Shown here in pieces: positions 16,046 to 24,718 of a stretch of DNA of 64,000 nucleotides (the first letter of the stretch is position 1; each line of letters begins with the position of its first letter). The stretch is from Sporosarcina sp. ANT_H38. GTDB taxonomy: Bacteria; Bacillota; Bacilli; Bacillales_A; Planococcaceae. The stretch lies in assembly GCF_008369195.1 (NCBI RefSeq), contig NZ_VOBC01000002.1, positions 124,001 to 188,000 on the forward strand. The letters are read 5' to 3'. The translations under genes were made by a program, and so were the position numbers. The notes under the pieces were generated by a model, which saw only the letters and a list, made by a program, of their open reading frames with translations, made no database searches and was not told the origin of the DNA.

Positions 16046-16969
16046 CTATCGAGCTAACTTCATCCTTCTGAAATGTCTGATGATCATCAATACAATTCCC
16101 CCCGCCACAAGTATAGAACCAACTAACATCAGATTAAATATATTTGTCGACGTGGCAGGCAAGCTGAATCCGGGTGATGTTGGACCGCCGCTGTCGATCT
16201 GTCCTTTTATCATGACTTGATCTGCAGAGCTATCGTTTTCTTCATCCCCTGGGTTTTCGCTGCCTTCATCACCTGGATTATCGCTTTCTCCATTCCCTGG
16301 GTTATTGCTTTCTCCATCACCTGGGTTTTCGCTGCCTTCATCACCTGGATTATCGCTTTCTCCATCACCTGGGTTATTGCTTCCTCCATCACCAGGGTTT
16401 TCGCTTCCTCCGTCACCAGGGTTATTGCTTCCTCCGTCCCCAGGGTTATTGTTTCCTCCATCACCAGGGTTTTCGCTGCCTCCATCACCTGGATTATCGC
16501 TTCCTTCCACCGTAAAAGAGAAAACAAATGCCGACGTAAGCCCTTGAAAATCATTCCCAAGATGCTCTGGGAAACGAATAGTAATGTCTAGATTTTCCTC
16601 GGTTCCACTTGTGAGTGTTCTTGCTGGCAGAGATTTAAATGCAGCCAATTTTCCCTGATACAATTCCTTGTCGCCAGCTTTTATTTCCAACAGCAGCTCG
16701 TTGAATAGCTTTTTTTCTCCACTGTTTTGTACATGCATTTGGTAGTCAAAATCTTTGCTACCGGAATTTTTGACTGTAATGGTCCGGGGCGCCCAGTCGC
16801 CAGGCTTCATATTACTGATAGCAAATAATACATCTTTTGGTGAAATGCTGATGTCTATCTCTTTCTTATTCGCGTCGTTTTTACCATCAGCAAATACGCT
16901 CGTTATGGGAAAGAAACTCATTACGCCTATCAATAAAAGAAACGGAAAAATCCGAAACAGTTTGCTCAT
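16046..16969 (-). CDS. LPXTG-type cell-wall protein with camelysin/TasA-like N-terminal domain and NPGDGG repeats
   Basis: A 307-residue protein. A signal peptide (residues 1-27) precedes a domain of about 125 residues with ISNMKPGDWAPRTITVKNSG, close in pattern to the NIKPGDW segment of the TasA-like protein encoded upstream. A spacer follows of about 11 imperfect repeats of type S[ED]NPGDGG. Then come LPATS (270-274), a hydrophobic helix and the basic tail RHFRRMKLAR. This is a complete sortase signal with Ser in place of Gly. It probably anchors or caps a TasA-like fibre on the wall, with the sortase encoded next. The repeat spacer produces long but meaningless open frames on the other strand. 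Confidence 0.87.
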   Translation of the reverse strand: MSKLFRIFPFLLLIGVMSFFPITSVFADGKNDANKKEIDISISPKDVLFAISNMKPGDWAPRTITVKNSGSKDFDYQMHVQNSGEKKLFNELLLEIKAGDKELYQGKLAAFKSLPARTLTSGTEENLDITIRFPEHLGNDFQGLTSAFVFSFTVEGSDNPGDGGSENPGDGGNNNPGDGGSNNPGDGGSENPGDGGSNNPGDGESDNPGDEGSENPGDGESNNPGNGESDNPGDEGSENPGDEENDSSADQVMIKGQIDSGGPTSPGFSLPATSTNIFNLMLVGSILVAGGIVLMIIRHFRRMKLAR

Positions 16970-17002
16970 GGTAATGCCTCCTTACATATCTTAGCGGTCG
17001 TT

Positions 17003-17632
17003 TTAAGTAGAACTTTTTCCGCCATCTTCTCCTACTATATCTGCTTGCTTTTTTTGAGGTAATTCGATTGCAGATAGTGCTCTCCAAATCGTAAATCCCG
17101 AGTAGATAAGCAGTAGGAATCCAGGTATTAACAGCAAAAGTGCACCATTCTTCGACTGAGTGAAGTTAATGAAGTATCCTACGTAAGGCACTGTATAACC
17201 GGTGTACTTGGCTACCACATTGGCAGACTGAACTGGATTCATGTCCCCTGCATTATTGTTGTCGCCTTTTGTCCGATAAAGTACGGAGTCTCCACTTTTG
17301 ACCACCTCTGTAATCCTGTGTGTAATTAAAATGCCTTCTTCTTCTTGGAATGTGATGACGTCGCCTTTTTTAAAATTAGTTTTATCTACTGCCTGTTTTA
17401 CGGCAATGAGTGAGCCTGTTTGAATTCCCGGCTCCATGGACCCCGACAGAACTGTTTTAATTTGGTAACCGAAAAGCTGCGGCTCCCCGCCTGAGACTTT
17501 TGTGACGACCACTATGGAAGCAACACTGATTAGCAGAATCATCAATATGCCGGAGATGATGTTATTTATCCACTTCATTATTTTCTGCTTATTCTCCACC
17601 TTCCGTTCTTTCTTCGCTTTCTGTTTCCTCAT
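17003..17632 (-). CDS. sipW: Signal peptidase I, SipW (ER-type)
   Basis: A 209-residue protein with a membrane helix at about 22-46, the catalytic serine Ser65 in SGSMEPG, His105 (LITHRI) in place of the usual bacterial lysine, and a second helix at about 165-187. The Ser-His type is the archaeal/ER-like signal peptidase that processes TasA and TapA in Bacillus. GAGGGGG lies 6 bases before the ATG at 17632, so the start is well supported even though it lies inside the TapA-like gene (44-base overlap). That overlap suggests translational coupling. Its substrates should be the TasA-like, TapA-like and perhaps the LPATS protein. Confidence 0.92.
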   Translation of the reverse strand: MRKQKAKKERKVENKQKIMKWINNIISGILMILLISVASIVVVTKVSGGEPQLFGYQIKTVLSGSMEPGIQTGSLIAVKQAVDKTNFKKGDVITFQEEEGILITHRITEVVKSGDSVLYRTKGDNNNAGDMNPVQSANVVAKYTGYTVPYVGYFINFTQSKNGALLLLIPGFLLLIYSGFTIWRALSAIELPQKKQADIVGEDGGKSST

Positions 17633-18476
17633 TTATATCCCCCTCAGCTTTCTCTGTGTTTTTTTCTTGTTTTACGGTATCATTCGTTTCATTGTCTATT
17701 TTCTCAACTGCTTTATCTTCAGCGGACTCCTTGCCGTCCGGCTGTTTTTGTTCGTCATCTCCAGGAATTTCCTGATCCTTCTCTGTGTTGGCATCCAGAT
17801 CTGCCTTATCCTCTAAATTCCCTGACTCAATCGACTCCTTATTTTCCTGATCATTCGTTTTTTCGTCTTCTATTGCTTTATCCTCTTCCTTTTCTACCTC
17901 AGGTACATCATCTTTGTCCCCGCAGTCAACCTTGATTTCCTCGCTTGTTACCTCATTCTTTTCGTTTTCTTCCTTAGATTTATCATCTTTGTTCCCACAG
18001 TCGACCTTGATTTCCTCGGTCGTTTCAGGATCCTTTTTGTTTTCTACTTTGGACTCATTATCTTTGTCAACGCAGTCGATCTCGATTTCCTCGCCCGTTA
18101 CAGAATCCTTCTCGTTTTCTTCCTTAGGTTTATCATCTTTGTCCTTGCTGTCGTTCTTGATTCCCTCGTCCGTTACAGAATCCTTTTCGTTTTCTCCCTT
18201 GGACTCTTTGTCATTGTCCTCGCCGTCGATCTTGATTTCCTCGCTCGTTACAGCATCCATTTCATTTTCCTCTTCTTCGCCGCAATAATTAACCGGAACT
18301 TCCCATATGGCAGTGATTATCTGGGAAACTTCCGACTGGCTGCTGAGATATGCGGACGTGTTAGACGACATATAACTGATGCCAAAGACAGATAAATAAC
18401 ATACTAGTGTTATCTTTAAACTTAAGTTAAGATTGCGGCTATTTTTCTTATTTCTACGCCTACGCTTGCTTTTCAA
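17589..18476 (-). CDS. tapA: TapA-like fibre assembly protein with acidic repeats
   Basis: About 295 residues. A basic start (KSKRRRRNKK) precedes one hydrophobic helix and TSAYLSSQSEVSQIITAIWEVP, the kind of N-terminus seen in TapA/YqxM proteins. The rest is strongly acidic and of low complexity. It includes five 25-residue repeats of type T[ST]EEIK[IV]D..DKD..SKEENEKD at about residues 75-205, followed by Glu/Asp/Lys-rich sequence. The start was set at TTG 18476 behind GGCGGGG. Position between tasA-like and sipW genes, not sequence of the acidic part, is the main reason for the name. The acidic tail has no obvious fold and may bind calcium or wall polymers. Confidence 0.68.
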   Translation of the reverse strand: MKSKRRRRNKKNSRNLNLSLKITLVCYLSVFGISYMSSNTSAYLSSQSEVSQIITAIWEVPVNYCGEEEENEMDAVTSEEIKIDGEDNDKESKGENEKDSVTDEGIKNDSKDKDDKPKEENEKDSVTGEEIEIDCVDKDNESKVENKKDPETTEEIKVDCGNKDDKSKEENEKNEVTSEEIKVDCGDKDDVPEVEKEEDKAIEDEKTNDQENKESIESGNLEDKADLDANTEKDQEIPGDDEQKQPDGKESAEDKAVEKIDNETNDTVKQEKNTEKAEGDINEETESEERTEGGE

Positions 18477-18604
18477 GCCAACCCCGCCTTTCAAAGTATT
18501 ATCGCTAGAATTTTCTTAAATATATTCCTCAAAACATAAAATAGAGTTATATGTTGAGAAATATATATAAGGAAGTGCGCCGGCGGTCTGATGAAATAGA
18601 ATAA

Positions 18605-18627
18605 GGGAGGAGAAGGGCTCTCCTCCC
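18605..18627 (-). terminator. Intra-operon attenuator after the tasA-like gene
   Basis: GGGAGGAGA pairs with TCTCCTCCC around a 5-base loop, between the tasA-like and tapA-like genes. It lacks a strong T run, so partial read-through would give more fibre subunit than accessory proteins. Confidence 0.5.
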
Positions 18628-18637
18628 GGTATATATG

Positions 18638-19234
18638 TTATTTCAATACACCTTTTGTCTGCTGTGCATCAAACTTCCATTTCAGCTCCAAATTAGCGCC
18701 TTGGTAAGCGTTTTGATCTTCATTATTGTCATTGAATCTAAACATTACGTGCAAATTATCCTTTGTACCAGCTTTGAGGCCGCTGTCTTCCCCACCTTGC
18801 CATCCAAACCATTTCGGTGATTCATTTTTAACAGCATCCGCTGACATATTTGCCAATTCGCTTAAAGTCATGGAATCAATCACATTACTAGGTCCAAGTA
18901 AACTGCTTTTATCTTCGTTTATCAGAAATTCCACTACAATGTGATCTCCAAAACCTCCTACTGATTCAGTAAATTCGGTAGTCAATAATACTTTGGAAAT
19001 ATCAAGGCTACCGTTGTTTTCCAATTTGAAATTACGATACATCCAGTCACCCGGCTTGATATTACTTACATCAATTATGGTTTCAGGATTTACTGCCAAA
19101 TCCAGCGTACCTGCAGCAAATGTGTTCACACTTGTTTCTACATCATTGAAATAAGCATAAGTTCCTCCGCCGATCATACTTACAGCCAATGCTCCAGTTG
19201 CGATACCCATTGCTAGCTTCTTTTTAATATTCAT
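18638..19234 (-). CDS. TasA/camelysin (CalY)-like fibre protein
   Basis: A 198-residue protein with a SipW-type signal (AVSMIGGGTYAYFND, cut after Ala27) and a beta-rich domain starting with AGTLDLAV and NIKPGDWMYRNFKLENNG, the signature of the TasA/CalY (peptidase M73/camelysin) family. Members form extracellular amyloid-like fibres in the biofilm matrix. It is the first gene of the operon tasA-like, tapA-like, sipW, LPATS protein, sortase. About 870 bases of gene-poor DNA upstream, and a divergent response regulator, suggest specific control. Confidence 0.9.
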   Translation of the reverse strand: MNIKKKLAMGIATGALAVSMIGGGTYAYFNDVETSVNTFAAGTLDLAVNPETIIDVSNIKPGDWMYRNFKLENNGSLDISKVLLTTEFTESVGGFGDHIVVEFLINEDKSSLLGPSNVIDSMTLSELANMSADAVKNESPKWFGWQGGEDSGLKAGTKDNLHVMFRFNDNNEDQNAYQGANLELKWKFDAQQTKGVLK

Positions 19235-19938
19235 TTTTAATTTCCTCCAATAGTTTGTATTTTTTTTAATGCGTGTGCTTTGTTTTTTCCTGCGTCCTGG
19301 AAGAAATTGTTTTCTTCTTCGACGTTGGCTAAGATTTTTCTTTTACTTGTGATCAGATAGATCAGATACCATGCACTACTTTCATAGCCCGGTAGCTGTC
19401 TTCAGTTTTTTGTTTTGCATAGTTTCTTAATTAGTAGCGATAAAAAAAAGTAAAATGGCAATCTTTTTCACACATATACATTTATAGTCTTACATTCCTC
19501 TTGTTATGCCAGCCATCCCCTTCCAAACACTTCGCTTTGTTTACTATGTCCAGTGGAACTACGTTCAGTATACCCAGACAGAAAAATTCCCTCGCCCCTC
19601 AAATGGGTGATTTTTTTGCATGTTGGCATTCTACTTTTGAATGATCCTTATAGTATACTTTCGTGCCATTCAATTTAACGTCTAGTTTGGTAGAATATTC
19701 TTATTAGTTCATTTATAGGTTACAAGAGATATGAAACGACGAAATAATCAACAAGTATGCAAAGAAAGTGCTCGCTGACTACGGATAACTGACATTTTTT
19801 TCAATGAATTATAAGTATACTGATAAGTATCCGTACTAGGCATTAGTTCTTATTTTGAAAATTATTGCCCTAAGCATTAACATTTGTCAGTATCGTCATA
19901 CTTTTGTGTATATTACAATTAAAAATACGTTCTTATAA
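19235..19938. other. Long upstream region of the fibre operon
   Basis: No gene was seen. The stretch is AT-rich with T runs and is the likely control region of the tasA-like operon. I could not assign a promoter safely. Confidence 0.35.
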
Positions 19939-20091
19939 GATGTGGTTTTCCCACAAATAATTAATGGTCAACCAGTTACAGCAATACGGAATTATGCGTT
20001 TCAGAGTTGGAGACTAGGAAATACATCCTTTATCTGGGCACCTTGGATGTATGGAGTCAGTGGTGCAACCGGCCTTATTTCGTTGGAGTGA
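19939..20091 (+). pseudogene. Short BspA/LRR_5-like fragment
   Basis: After a stop at 19936 the frame reads DVVFPQIINGQPVTAIRNYAF, like one repeat of BspA-type leucine-rich proteins ('viP..inG.pVt.Ig..AF'). It continues QSWRLGNTSFIWAPW and ends at TGA 20089, just before the response regulator. There is no ribosome site or clear start. It is probably a scrap of a surface protein. Confidence 0.35.
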
Positions 20092-20106
20092 GGGGGCTAT
20101 ATATTG

Positions 20107-20760
20107 ATGAAAATTGTAGTGGTGGATGATCAAACAATCATCCGTAAAGGGGTAATCTCTATTCTATCATCGCAAGATACGATGGAAGTATCTGGAGAGG
20201 CTGGCAACAAGCACGAAGCGCTTCTTCTGATTCAAAGAGAAAAACCGGATTTGACTATTGTTGATTTCCATTTGGGAAAAGAATCAGGATTAGATTTGAT
20301 TACTGAAGCGAGACAAATAGGTTGCACCTGCAAATTCGCCATCCTTACCTATTCAAAAGATCAGAAATCCTTCGAACGTGCAAAGGTAATGGATGTGGAC
20401 GGCTATATATCACTTGAATCACATCCCGAAGAAATCATTTATGCACTTCAAATGATCCAAAGAGGAAGGAAGTATTATGACCCAGACATAATAGACCTGC
20501 TGATGCAGGCACAAAAGAAGCCACGAATAGATAACAGCCGTATAGAGTTCCTTACCTCTAAGGAAAGAGAGGTATTACAAAAAATCGGAGTGGGATTTTC
20601 GAATAAACAAATAGCCGAGAACCTGTTCATCACAGAAAACACGGTAAAAAAGCATGTCAGCCAAGTCTTATCGAAGTTAAACCTAGGCGACCGTACGCAA
20701 GCGGCACTCTATGCGAATGAAACAGGTTTGGTGCAATATAAGTATGATCTGCTGGTTTAG
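20107..20760 (+). CDS. NarL/DegU-family response regulator
   Basis: A 217-residue protein. The receiver domain has acidic residues Asp7/Asp8 and phosphate acceptor Asp53 (IVDFHLG). The C-terminal LuxR-type helix-turn-helix (FLTSKEREVLQKIGVG ... NKQIAENLFITENTVKKHVS) binds DNA. GAGGGGG precedes the ATG by 10 bases. No histidine kinase gene is adjacent, so it is an orphan in this window. It is divergent from the tasA-like operon, which makes matrix control a reasonable but untested guess. Confidence 0.88.
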   Translation: MKIVVVDDQTIIRKGVISILSSQDTMEVSGEAGNKHEALLLIQREKPDLTIVDFHLGKESGLDLITEARQIGCTCKFAILTYSKDQKSFERAKVMDVDGYISLESHPEEIIYALQMIQRGRKYYDPDIIDLLMQAQKKPRIDNSRIEFLTSKEREVLQKIGVGFSNKQIAENLFITENTVKKHVSQVLSKLNLGDRTQAALYANETGLVQYKYDLLV

Positions 20761-21207
20761 TATCGGTTCTGAAACAATACAGACAAGCCACCTGTTGTGT
20801 TGTGAAATCATCTAGTAAATCCGTTAGTAGACTTACAAAAGAAATTAACAAGAAACAGCCAACGATTTCTCGAGATCGTTGGCTGTTTTTCTGGTTCAAT
20901 CTATTTTTCTTTCGGATGTAATTGTTTGGATGCCTTATAAATTCACAAAGAAAAACCCAACCAAAGTGAATATAGCTGAGCTTCTCCAACATTCTAGACA
21001 TATTACTCCTATACATGTAAACCCGGCTGATAAAAAGAATTGTACCCTGCAAGTATAAATGACGGATGCCAGTCACTCACATAACCAATTCCGCCACACT
21101 CCCCTCACTCAAATCTATTACATTGTAAGATGTACTTCCGTTTTCTTTTAAAAGGCACGCTGTACATAGTTGAATTACGGCAATCCAAATTTCCGAATAA
21201 AGAGACA
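20761..21207. other. Gene-free stretch
   Basis: Apart from the terminator at 20854-20890, nothing supported was seen. Short open frames on the minus strand lack ribosome sites. Confidence 0.4.
20854..20890 (+). terminator. Terminator of the response regulator gene
   Basis: ACAGCCAACGAT pairs with ATCGTTGGCTGT and TTTTT follows. Confidence 0.85.
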
Positions 21208-21243
21208 GCAAAAAGGCAACCAAATGTTGATATGGTTGCCTTC
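21208..21243 (-). terminator. Terminator of the BASS transporter gene
   Basis: AAGGCAACCA pairs with TGGTTGCCTT around a 10-base loop. An A run on the plus strand gives the T tract for the minus-strand transcript. Confidence 0.8.
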
Positions 21244-21294
21244 CTCTTATATCGCATGCAATTGTACCAAAAATCTATAAGGCTGTTCAATACG

Positions 21295-22266
21295 TTAATT
21301 TTTCAACGGTTCCAGTTTTTCTGCAACTACTTCTTCAGTTACTTCAGTTTTCTTACTCCACCATGTAGCGAGTAGTGAACCTGAAATATTATGCCATACA
21401 CTAAAGATGGCACTTGGCACAGCTGCAAGTGGCGAGAAGTGTGCTGCTGCTAATACCGCACCTAGCCCAGAGTTCTGCATTCCTACCTCAATGGCAATGG
21501 CTTTACGGTCGGCGTAATCCAATTTCATTAAGCGAGCAACCCCGAAGCCTAACAAATAGCCAAGAGAATTATGAAGAATTACAACAAGTAAGATGAGCAA
21601 TCCTGTTTCGGCAATTTTCTGCTGATTTCCACCAACAACCGCCGCGACAATTGCTACAATTGCTACAACAGAAACGAGCGGCATAGCTTTTACACTTTTC
21701 TCTACTTGATTGCGGAAAAGCCTTTTTGCAACGAGACCTAGGATAATAGGGATGAGAACAATTTTTACGACCGACAAAAACATGTCTCCTACTGAAACCG
21801 GTAGCCATTTGCTAGCTAGCAATAGGATCAAAGCAGGCGTCACAAATGGTGCCAATAACGTAGTGCAAGATGTGATCGCAACGGATAAAGCAACATTTCC
21901 TCGTGCTAAATAAGTCATGACGTTTGATGAAGTACCACCAGGGCAGCAACCAACAAGGATTACACCAGCAGCTACTTCAGGCGGTAACTTAAATGCTATT
22001 GCGAGTCCAAAAGCGATAAGCGGCATAATCGTAAATTGTGCAAGGACTCCAATAGCCACTTTTTTCGGCTGTTTTAATACTTCTTTAAAATCCTCCACCG
22101 ATAAAGTCATACCCATTCCGAACATAATAATTCCAAGCAAAATTGATATGTGGGGGGCAATCCACGTAAAACCATCCGGTATAAAAAATGCCAGCGTTGC
22201 AAATAACAATACCCAAACCGCGAAGGTATTGCCCGCAAACTGGCTGACCCTATCTAGCGTCTTCAT
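21295..22266 (-). CDS. Bile acid:sodium symporter (BASS) family transporter
   Basis: A 323-residue protein with nine to ten hydrophobic helices and the family marks VGCCPGGTSSNVMTYLARGN (sodium-binding region) and AIEVGMQNSGLGAVLA. Bacterial members such as YocS and PanS carry organic anions, including keto acids and pantoate-like compounds. The substrate here is unknown. The start at 22266 was preferred because AAGGAG lies 11 bases before it; the ATG at 22275 is only 2 bases from that site. It is transcribed alone with its own terminator. Confidence 0.87.
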   Translation of the reverse strand: MKTLDRVSQFAGNTFAVWVLLFATLAFFIPDGFTWIAPHISILLGIIMFGMGMTLSVEDFKEVLKQPKKVAIGVLAQFTIMPLIAFGLAIAFKLPPEVAAGVILVGCCPGGTSSNVMTYLARGNVALSVAITSCTTLLAPFVTPALILLLASKWLPVSVGDMFLSVVKIVLIPIILGLVAKRLFRNQVEKSVKAMPLVSVVAIVAIVAAVVGGNQQKIAETGLLILLVVILHNSLGYLLGFGVARLMKLDYADRKAIAIEVGMQNSGLGAVLAAAHFSPLAAVPSAIFSVWHNISGSLLATWWSKKTEVTEEVVAEKLEPLKN

Positions 22267-22512
22267 TCCTGACATCACTCCTTAAGTTATATAAAACAAC
22301 TATACAGTATTTAATGAATTTTACAATAACTTTAATCATAGTTTATTAAATAATTAAGATAATTCTAATTTCCAATAAATCATAGAAAAGCAGAATTGCT
22401 GTTGATTCCCCAAAAAACGAATGAAATACTAAAAGTTCAATTAAGCCCCGATGATTTGTTATTGTTTTAGTCGGTCAACAGCAAGGTTTCGGGCGTTCTA
22501 GTCAAAATCTCA

Positions 22513-22660
22513 AGCCTACCTGTCTGATACAAAAAACGAAAAATTCACATAACCGAATACACAAAAAAAAACCAGACATTCGCTATTTTGCCTGGTTTTC
22601 ATTCTAGTATTATAAAATTGTAATGTCTATTATGACCTACCCTGCGCATACCTACCTAAA
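22513..22660. repeat. ~150-bp palindromic element, CCAGACA-centre type (degenerate)
   Basis: Left CTACCTGTCTGATACAAAAA, central AAAACCAGACA / TGCCTGGTTTT, right CCCTGCGCATACCTACCTAA. The same parts are in the same order as the 58032 copy. The centre doubles as terminator for the EF-G-binding protein gene. Confidence 0.6.
22567..22600 (-). terminator. Terminator hairpin inside the palindromic element
   Basis: AAAACCAGACA pairs with TGCCTGGTTTT (one mismatch). A and T runs are on both sides. Confidence 0.65.
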
Positions 22661-22662
22661 AG

Positions 22663-23316
22663 TTATTTACGAAGAGATTCTTCTAAAAAGTACTTTAAAT
22701 AAGAAGCATCTGTCATATTTTTATTGCATTCACTACTATCTGCACAAATAAGGTTGCCGATAGATCGATAATAATCTGGATTATTTAGCTTTTTCTCCTT
22801 TGTTACGGTAGAAAAAAAGGTTACTTTACCCTGACAATGACAAATGGAGCAAATATTTTTCTTTATAGATGGTGAAAATGTACATTCAATACCAACTAAT
22901 CGATTCTCTAGTTCATAAACTACATACTTTTTATTTGATCTACTATCATTCCAACCTAAGTAAGTTAATCGTGTTAAATCCATAGTCGATAAATCAGGCA
23001 GCTTCAATTTCTTGCTCTTTGGAAATAACTTTTTTAGTTGCTGCTCAGATATGGTTGGGAAAGGTAACATATAGTTATCAATTTTCTTAAGAGCTTGTTC
23101 ATACGCTTCAACTGTTTTAAGTTTAGAAAAATCCAGAATGTTTTTTTGCTCAGCTGTCATATTTGGAATACAAGTAAGGATTTTTTCATTTGATATATCA
23201 TAAACAGCGGCTAACACACCTGCAGGTAAATGCTGCTTCGTACTATCTTTAATGTGTGCAACTTGTTTACTAATAAAATTGAACTGCTCGTTTTTAATAA
23301 ATCTTTCGGTCATCAT
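22663..23316 (-). CDS. FusB/FBP-type elongation factor G-binding protein
   Basis: A 217-residue protein with a helical N-terminal half (FIKNEQFNFISKQVAHIKDS) and a C-terminal treble-clef zinc domain: Cys156-x2-Cys159, then His160/Cys161, with Cys191 and Cys197. This matches EF-G-binding proteins of the FusB/FusC group and their chromosomal homologues, which free stalled EF-G from ribosomes and can give fusidic acid tolerance. Whether this one gives resistance cannot be told. AGGAGTG lies 4 bases before the first ATG. It is a single gene ended by the hairpin at 22567. Confidence 0.85.
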   Translation of the reverse strand: MMTERFIKNEQFNFISKQVAHIKDSTKQHLPAGVLAAVYDISNEKILTCIPNMTAEQKNILDFSKLKTVEAYEQALKKIDNYMLPFPTISEQQLKKLFPKSKKLKLPDLSTMDLTRLTYLGWNDSRSNKKYVVYELENRLVGIECTFSPSIKKNICSICHCQGKVTFFSTVTKEKKLNNPDYYRSIGNLICADSSECNKNMTDASYLKYFLEESLRK

Positions 23317-23462
23317 GTATCACTCCTAGATTTCAGCTATTGTCCTGGTACACTTATTTTAATATAAAAAGTAATGTTCTAATAGTGCTAGAATCAGTTA
23401 GAAACATTCTATACATAAACTACCCCCATGCAAATGTGGCCTAACATTTACATGGGGGGAGA

Positions 23463-23741
23463 TCAGTACTTATTATTTTTATGTGAGTAGACAATTTTTT
23501 TGATTGTTTCAACGGAAAGGTAATATTCCTGTGCTAGTTGCTCAATATAAGTTCCTTTTCTGAAAGCATCTCGAATAGCTGCATTACGATGGTCTAACCT
23601 CTGTCTGATACCACTAGAAGTTCCCCATTTTTGATAGTCATTTTCAGGCTTAGGAATATAAAGCGTTTCCCCTTGTACATATTTTTGAATTTCTAAAATT
23701 AGCTTTTCAGGTAAAACCTTCTGTGCGTTAATATACTTCAA
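23463..23741 (-). CDS. CD3324-family / Mor-like HTH protein
   Basis: A 92-residue protein. The N-terminal half is MKYINAQKVLPEKLILEIQK with YIPKPENDYQKWG, followed by RNAAIRDAFRKGTYIEQLAQ and EYYLSVETIKKIVY, a helix-turn-helix like the C-terminus of Mor/CD3324 proteins. It is probably a small DNA-binding regulator. It begins with TTG at 23741, with AAGGAG 10 bases upstream. No target is evident. It is separated from the EF-G-binding gene by about 145 bases. Confidence 0.75.
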   Translation of the reverse strand: MKYINAQKVLPEKLILEIQKYVQGETLYIPKPENDYQKWGTSSGIRQRLDHRNAAIRDAFRKGTYIEQLAQEYYLSVETIKKIVYSHKNNKY

Positions 23742-24020
23742 TTTTACTCGCTCCTTATTGTGAATTGGAATAAGGGAGCAAAGCCAATTGATCAGAAAAG
23801 CTTATTTAGCGATAAAATTAAATTTTACGCCCCATGCAAAGTATCGCCTTTCTTATTACTGGCTTTGCACGAGTGTGAGAAGTATCAGACAATCGTATAG
23901 GATTCTCCAACTATAAGCACCTCCTTAAAGAGTGGATTATTGAGTCGTTTTTACGCTTTGAAGTCCATTAGTTAGCTTCCATCATTAATTATATATCACG
24001 CCTATTGAATAACCGAAATT
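23742..24020. other. Gene-free stretch before a repeat cluster
   Basis: It holds a possible CACCTCCT site (minus-strand ribosome-site look-alike near 23920) but no frame behind it. Nothing else is supported. Confidence 0.35.
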
Positions 24021-24175
24021 AACCAGTACATAACTTGATCAGCGACTGGGAGCTACTTGTATAGTTTCGATTTTGGATTGCTTTGGATTGAATGTCTTCT
24101 AGTATGATTACCGAGATAGTTGGATGTGTTGTGATGCAACAAAGTCGCATCACAACACATTTTTTTCGGTAATCG
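24021..24175. repeat. Second dispersed element family, copy 1 (nested hairpins)
   Basis: CCAGTACATAACTTGATCAG, TTGATTGC-like and GAATGTCTTCTA segments match 29523-29660 in order. It contains a perfect stem, ATGTGTTGTGATGC / GCATCACAACACAT (24124-24160), inside a wider stem GATTACCGA / TCGGTAATC. Confidence 0.6.
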
Positions 24176-24250
24176 TATGATTGCCCTTCATCCGGCGCGC
24201 TCCAAATAAGGTTTTTGGGACGAAAGAATAGCTGGCTTTTCACCTGGAGA

Positions 24251-24655
24251 AAAGCCGCCAAAGATGCAATTTTGGCGGCTGATGCTTTCTCTATGGTTTT
24301 TTCTTATTTAATTTAAAGAAGTGTCACTTTCTACTAGGCAACACAAGCTTAGATGGATCATTTTCACTAAAAGTAAGCAAGGAACACATTGTACAAAGTA
24401 CAAAAGTGACCGAAATTGTATCTTCGGGCACTTACAATTGTTATAGAAAGTCATCTATTCTTTTCTTTCAAAACAACAGCATTTTTCACTTGAACATTGG
24501 AGGAACGCGACAGGCGACTATTAGCGACAGGATTACTGAAAAGAGCGTGACTAGAAGTGACGCTAGCCCCCCCCAGTAAATCTGTCATGAATAGTTAGCC
24601 GAAAGCGGTCCAAAAATGGTCCAGTGAAAATGGGGGTTATCAACCCCTTCTCACT
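24251..24655. repeat. Hairpin-rich dispersed element, copy 2
   Basis: It starts with the hairpin GCCGCCAAAGATGCAATTTT / GGCGGC and then follows the 31231 copy almost part for part, ending CCAGTGAAAATGGGGGTTAT. The long internal stem seen in the other copies is partly deleted here. Confidence 0.8.
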
Positions 24656-24718
24656 AGTACAATATTTCACGACAAATAGGACTCCCTCTATCCTATCCGC
24701 TTTTTTAGGATAACAATC

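Noticed and set aside
16230..16510. CRISPR-like regular repeats
   Set aside because: The period (about 24 bases) is that of the NPGDGG coding repeat, with no distinct spacers and no cas genes.
16217..16591. Long open frames on the plus strand and in the other minus frame across the wall-protein gene
   Set aside because: They come from the NPGDGG-type repeat of the LPATS protein, have no ribosome sites and repeat the same few residues.
20657..21290. Minus-strand open frames beside the response regulator
   Set aside because: They overlap the regulator or the terminator at 20854, have no ribosome sites and no protein-like pattern.
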